DNA of 44,061 bases, from contig DAIPIU010000021.1 of assembly GCA_036770645.1 (NCBI GenBank), positions 1 through 44,061 of the forward strand, read 5' to 3'. The position numbers and the translations under genes were made by a program. The stretch is from Rubrimonas sp036770645. GTDB lineage: Bacteria; Pseudomonadota; Alphaproteobacteria; Rhodobacterales; Rhodobacteraceae. The notes under the pieces were generated by a model. The model saw nothing but the letters and a program-made list of their open reading frames with translations, searched no databases and was not told the DNA's origin. Positions 41,827 to 44,061 of this stretch are shown one piece after another (position 1 is the stretch's first letter; the number at the start of each line of letters is the position of its first letter).

Positions 41827-42920
41827 CGCGCGCGGCCTTCTACGCGCCGATGAAGGCGCCCGACCATCCCAACCCCTCCGGCGACCGGCGCATCGCCCGC
41901 CTGATGCAGCGCGCGCTCGACCGGGCGGGGATCGCGAATTTCCTCGCCTCGCGCCTGCGCACGCGCGACGGGCAGGGCGACGAGGCCGCGCAGGCGCGCC
42001 TGTTCGCCGAGGCCGAGGCCGAATCCGACCGCCTGATCGAGGGCCTGCGCGCCGATCCGCCCGACCTTTGGTTCACCTATCACTGCTACTGGAAGGCCCC
42101 CGACCTGATCGGGCCGCGGGTCGCCGCCGCGCTGGGCATCCCCTATGTCGTGGCCGAGGGCACCCGGTCGCCGCGCCGGCTGCGCGGTCCCTGGGCGGGC
42201 TTCGCGGCGGCGGCCGAGGCGGCGCTGGATGCGGCGTCGGTGGTGTTCTGGCTGACCGGGCGCGACCTGCCGGCGCTCGAGGCCGCGCGGCCGCCGGGCC
42301 AGCGCCTCGCGCATCTGCCGCCCTTCACGGCGCTGGGGCTGCCCGCCGAACGGCCGATCGCCATGGAGGGGCCGCTGCGGCTGACCACGGTCGCGATGAT
42401 GCGCCCGCCGGACAAGACCGCCTCCTACGCCGCGCTGGCCGCCGCGCTGGCGCTGCTCGACGATGTGGACTGGCGGCTGACGGTGGGCGGCGACGGCGCG
42501 GCGGCGGACGCGGTGCGGGCGCTGCTGGCCCCGTTCGGGGCGCGGGTGGCCCTCGCGGGACGGCTCGATGCGCGCGCCGACCTGCACGCGCTCTATGCGC
42601 AGGCCGACCTGCTCGCCTGGCCGGGCGTCAACGAAGCCTTCGGCATGGTCTATCTCGAGGCGCAGGCGATGGGGCGCGCCGTGGTGGCCGAGGATCGCCC
42701 CGGCGTGCGCGACGTGGTGGCCCCCGCGGGCCGGCTCGTGCCGCCGGGCGACGCGGCGGCCTTCGCGGCGGCGCTGCGCGGCTTCGCCGCCGACCGGCCG
42801 GGGCTCGCGGCGGCGGGGCTGGCGTCGCGGGCGCACATGGTCGCCCGCCACGGCATCGAGGCCGCCGCCCGCCGCATCCGCGCGGGGCTCGCGCCCGTCG
42901 TTCCGGGCCTTGCGCCATGA
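41823..42920 (+). CDS. second GT4-like glycosyltransferase
   Basis: 365 residues from GTG 41823, which overlaps the previous stop (GTGA). N-terminal FYAPMKAPDHPNPSGDRRIARLM, then LTTVAMMRPPDKTASY, LTVGGDGAAADAV and GVNEAFGMVYLEAQAMGRAVVAED with the paired glutamates of GT4. VRDVV and GRLVPPGD close the donor site. ATGA overlap with the repeat-protein ORF that follows. Sugar and acceptor unknown. Confidence 0.87.
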   Translation: MTRAAFYAPMKAPDHPNPSGDRRIARLMQRALDRAGIANFLASRLRTRDGQGDEAAQARLFAEAEAESDRLIEGLRADPPDLWFTYHCYWKAPDLIGPRVAAALGIPYVVAEGTRSPRRLRGPWAGFAAAAEAALDAASVVFWLTGRDLPALEAARPPGQRLAHLPPFTALGLPAERPIAMEGPLRLTTVAMMRPPDKTASYAALAAALALLDDVDWRLTVGGDGAAADAVRALLAPFGARVALAGRLDARADLHALYAQADLLAWPGVNEAFGMVYLEAQAMGRAVVAEDRPGVRDVVAPAGRLVPPGDAAAFAAALRGFAADRPGLAAAGLASRAHMVARHGIEAAARRIRAGLAPVVPGLAP

Positions 42921-43435
42921 GGGGCGCGGCGGCGGGACGGGGAAGGCCGGCGCGCGCCGCGGCGCCCGACCGCGCGATGGTCCATGCCGCGCCGGTCCGG
43001 GTCCTCGCCGGCCCCCGCGCGCCCGGCCCGATTGCGACCGGCCCGAGTGCGCCCGGCCCCAATCCGCCCGGACCCAGCGCGCCCGGCCCCAGTGCAACCG
43101 GCCCCAGTGCAACCGGCCCCCGCGCGACCGGCCTTCCTTCACCGGTCCTCGGTGCGCCCGCCCGACTTGCGGCCGTTCCCCGTCATGCGGCGCATCCCCG
43201 CGCGCCCGTGCCCCGTTCGCGCGTCCTTCCTGCCGCGCCAGTCCCCTGTGCGGCGCTGTCCGGCGCCGCGGTCCAGGGCGCGACGGGCAACGCCGCGACG
43301 GCCCAAGGCGCGCCGGGCCGAGGCGCGAGAGGCGCGACGGGCCCCCGCGCGCCTCTCGGCCCCGCGCCTCCCCCCGTCGCGTCGCTCCGCCGCGTCGCGC
43401 CGCGCCCGGGCCGCAGGCGCGGGGCCGTCCCGTGA
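42917..43435 (+). CDS. Ala/Pro/Gly-rich protein with eight 5-residue repeats, unrecognised
   Basis: 172 residues. It begins at an ATG that overlaps the glycosyltransferase stop (ATGA) and ends at a TGA that overlaps the phosphatase start (GTGA); such coupling on both sides is the main reason to call it a gene. Residues 32-71 are eight contiguous units: GPRAP, GPIAT, GPSAP, GPNPP, GPSAP, GPSAT, GPSAT, GPRAT. The rest is Ala/Pro/Arg-rich and probably disordered. No signal peptide or membrane segment is clear. Other frames across this stretch are also open because of GC content, so protein status is not proven. Confidence 0.45.
   Translation: MRGAAAGRGRPARAAAPDRAMVHAAPVRVLAGPRAPGPIATGPSAPGPNPPGPSAPGPSATGPSATGPRATGLPSPVLGAPARLAAVPRHAAHPRAPVPRSRVLPAAPVPCAALSGAAVQGATGNAATAQGAPGRGARGATGPRAPLGPAPPPVASLRRVAPRPGRRRGAVP
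43010..43129 (+). repeat. eight 15-bp tandem repeats
   Basis: Eight 15-bp units starting GGCCC (one GGACC), in phase with the codons of the 42917 frame. Units at 43085-43099 and 43100-43114 are identical; the rest differ by a few bases, mostly in the third and fifth codons. Confidence 0.85.
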
Positions 43436-44019
43436 CGCCGCTCGCGCTGCTGCGCCATTTCCCCACCGACTGGAACCGCGAGGGGCGGCTGCAGGGCCGC
43501 ATGGACCGGCCTCTCGACGCGGGCGCGCTGCCGGCGCTGGCCGCCCTGTCGGTCCCGCCGCCCTGGGACGGCGCGCGCGTCGTCGCAAGCCCCCTGCGCC
43601 GGGCGGCCGACACGGCGCGGGCCCTGTGGCCGGCGGTCGAGACCGACCCGCGGCTGACCGAGATCGACTGGGGCGGCTGGGAGGGGCTTCGCCCGGCCGC
43701 GCTGCTTGCCGACCCCGCCTCGGGCTTCGTGCCGATGGAGCGCTGGGGCTGGACCCGCCGCCCGCCCGGCGGCGAAAGCCCCGCCGACGCCTGGACCCGC
43801 GTCGCGCCCCTGCTGGCCGAGATCGCGGCCGCGGGGCGGCCGACCGTGCTGGTCTGCCATCGCGGGCTGATGCGCGTGATCCTCGCCCGCGCCCATGGCT
43901 GGGATTTCGACGCGCCCGAGCCCTTCGTGATCAAGCGCGCCCGCCTGATCCCCCTGATGCTGGACCCGGACGGGCTGCCCGTCCTGCCCGGCCCGCCGCT
44001 GCGGCTGCCCGCCCGATGA
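43432..44019 (+). CDS. histidine phosphatase (phosphoglycerate mutase-like) protein
   Basis: 195 residues from GTG 43432. Phospho-His9 in LLRHFPTDWNREGRLQGR (RHF in place of the usual RHG), then VVASPLRRAADTARAL, acidic EIDWGGWEGL and the second His in VLVCHRGLMRVIL. These are the full set of the histidine phosphatase superfamily. Cuts a phosphate monoester; the substrate is unknown. The operon suggests a sugar or lipid phosphate in glycan synthesis. The last 42 bases of the window hold nothing recognisable. Confidence 0.88.
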   Translation: MTPLALLRHFPTDWNREGRLQGRMDRPLDAGALPALAALSVPPPWDGARVVASPLRRAADTARALWPAVETDPRLTEIDWGGWEGLRPAALLADPASGFVPMERWGWTRRPPGGESPADAWTRVAPLLAEIAAAGRPTVLVCHRGLMRVILARAHGWDFDAPEPFVIKRARLIPLMLDPDGLPVLPGPPLRLPAR

Positions 44020-44061
44020 GCGGGGGGGCGCGGAACGCCGATCACCCGCCCGCCGGTCCCG

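Noticed and set aside
43010..43129. CRISPR or pentapeptide-repeat (A[DN]Lxx) protein
   Set aside because: Units are contiguous with no spacers, and no frame gives the A[DN]Lxx pattern.
41271..44045. 924-codon minus-strand frame across the glycosyltransferase operon
   Set aside because: Antisense to two clear glycosyltransferases and a phosphatase; its GRLHW repeats are just the 15-bp repeats read on the other strand.

Overview
The window is 44 kb of very GC-rich DNA with one 100-N scaffold gap. Gene content points to an alphaproteobacterium of the Rhodobacterales/Paracoccaceae type. The clues are a ccmI-ruvX-DUF1289 run, lysC next to the nitrogen-type phosphotransferase gene ptsP, glcDEF without a local regulator, a branched-chain-type ABC operon framed by two acyl-CoA-ligase-like genes, and an alphaproteobacterial heat-shock promoter. 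Species cannot be given from sequence reading alone. Several genes overlap by ATGA or GTGA, so translational coupling is common here.

Left part (1-15.4 kb): the 3' part of a class I fructose-bisphosphate aldolase gene converges on the cytochrome c maturation gene ccmI with ruvX and a DUF1289 gene. A secreted DsrE-like protein and a tail-anchored CBS protein follow. A seven-gene minus-strand operon then runs from 13.1 kb down to 4.45 kb: long-chain acyl-CoA synthetase, livG, livH, livM, livK, livF and a PaaK-like protein. Its promoter has a TetR-type palindrome between the -35 and -10 boxes, and an inverted-repeat element sits between livG and livH. Upstream lies a pair made of a Gfo/Idh/MocA oxidoreductase and a DegT/DnrJ aminotransferase, probably for an amino sugar nucleotide.

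Middle part (15.4-28.7 kb): glcD-glcE-glcF (glycolate oxidase) is coupled to a small secreted serine protease gene. An Hsp20 gene follows with its own RpoH-type promoter. A DUF599 membrane protein, a patatin-like protein, ptsP, lysC, a flavin-type split-barrel protein and tRNA-Pro(CGG) come next.

Right part (28.7-44 kb): a class I/II aminotransferase whose stop codon lies inside the tRNA 3' end, several small exported proteins of unknown role, a Bcr/CflA-type exporter, and a divergent DUF2126-like gene interrupted by the N gap. The gap looks artificial because both flanks carry the same 55 bp and join in frame. A CsgG-like lipoprotein, a Sel1-repeat lipoprotein and a large MscS-type channel follow. 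The window closes with a five-cistron glycosyltransferase operon in which every junction overlaps; its fourth cistron encodes an unrecognised Ala/Pro/Gly-rich protein with eight exact 5-residue repeats.

The best candidates for something undescribed are the repeat protein in the glycosyltransferase operon, the DUF2126-like protein that has lost the family motifs, and the ligase-liv-PaaK operon whose PaaK-like member lacks the usual nucleotide-binding loop.
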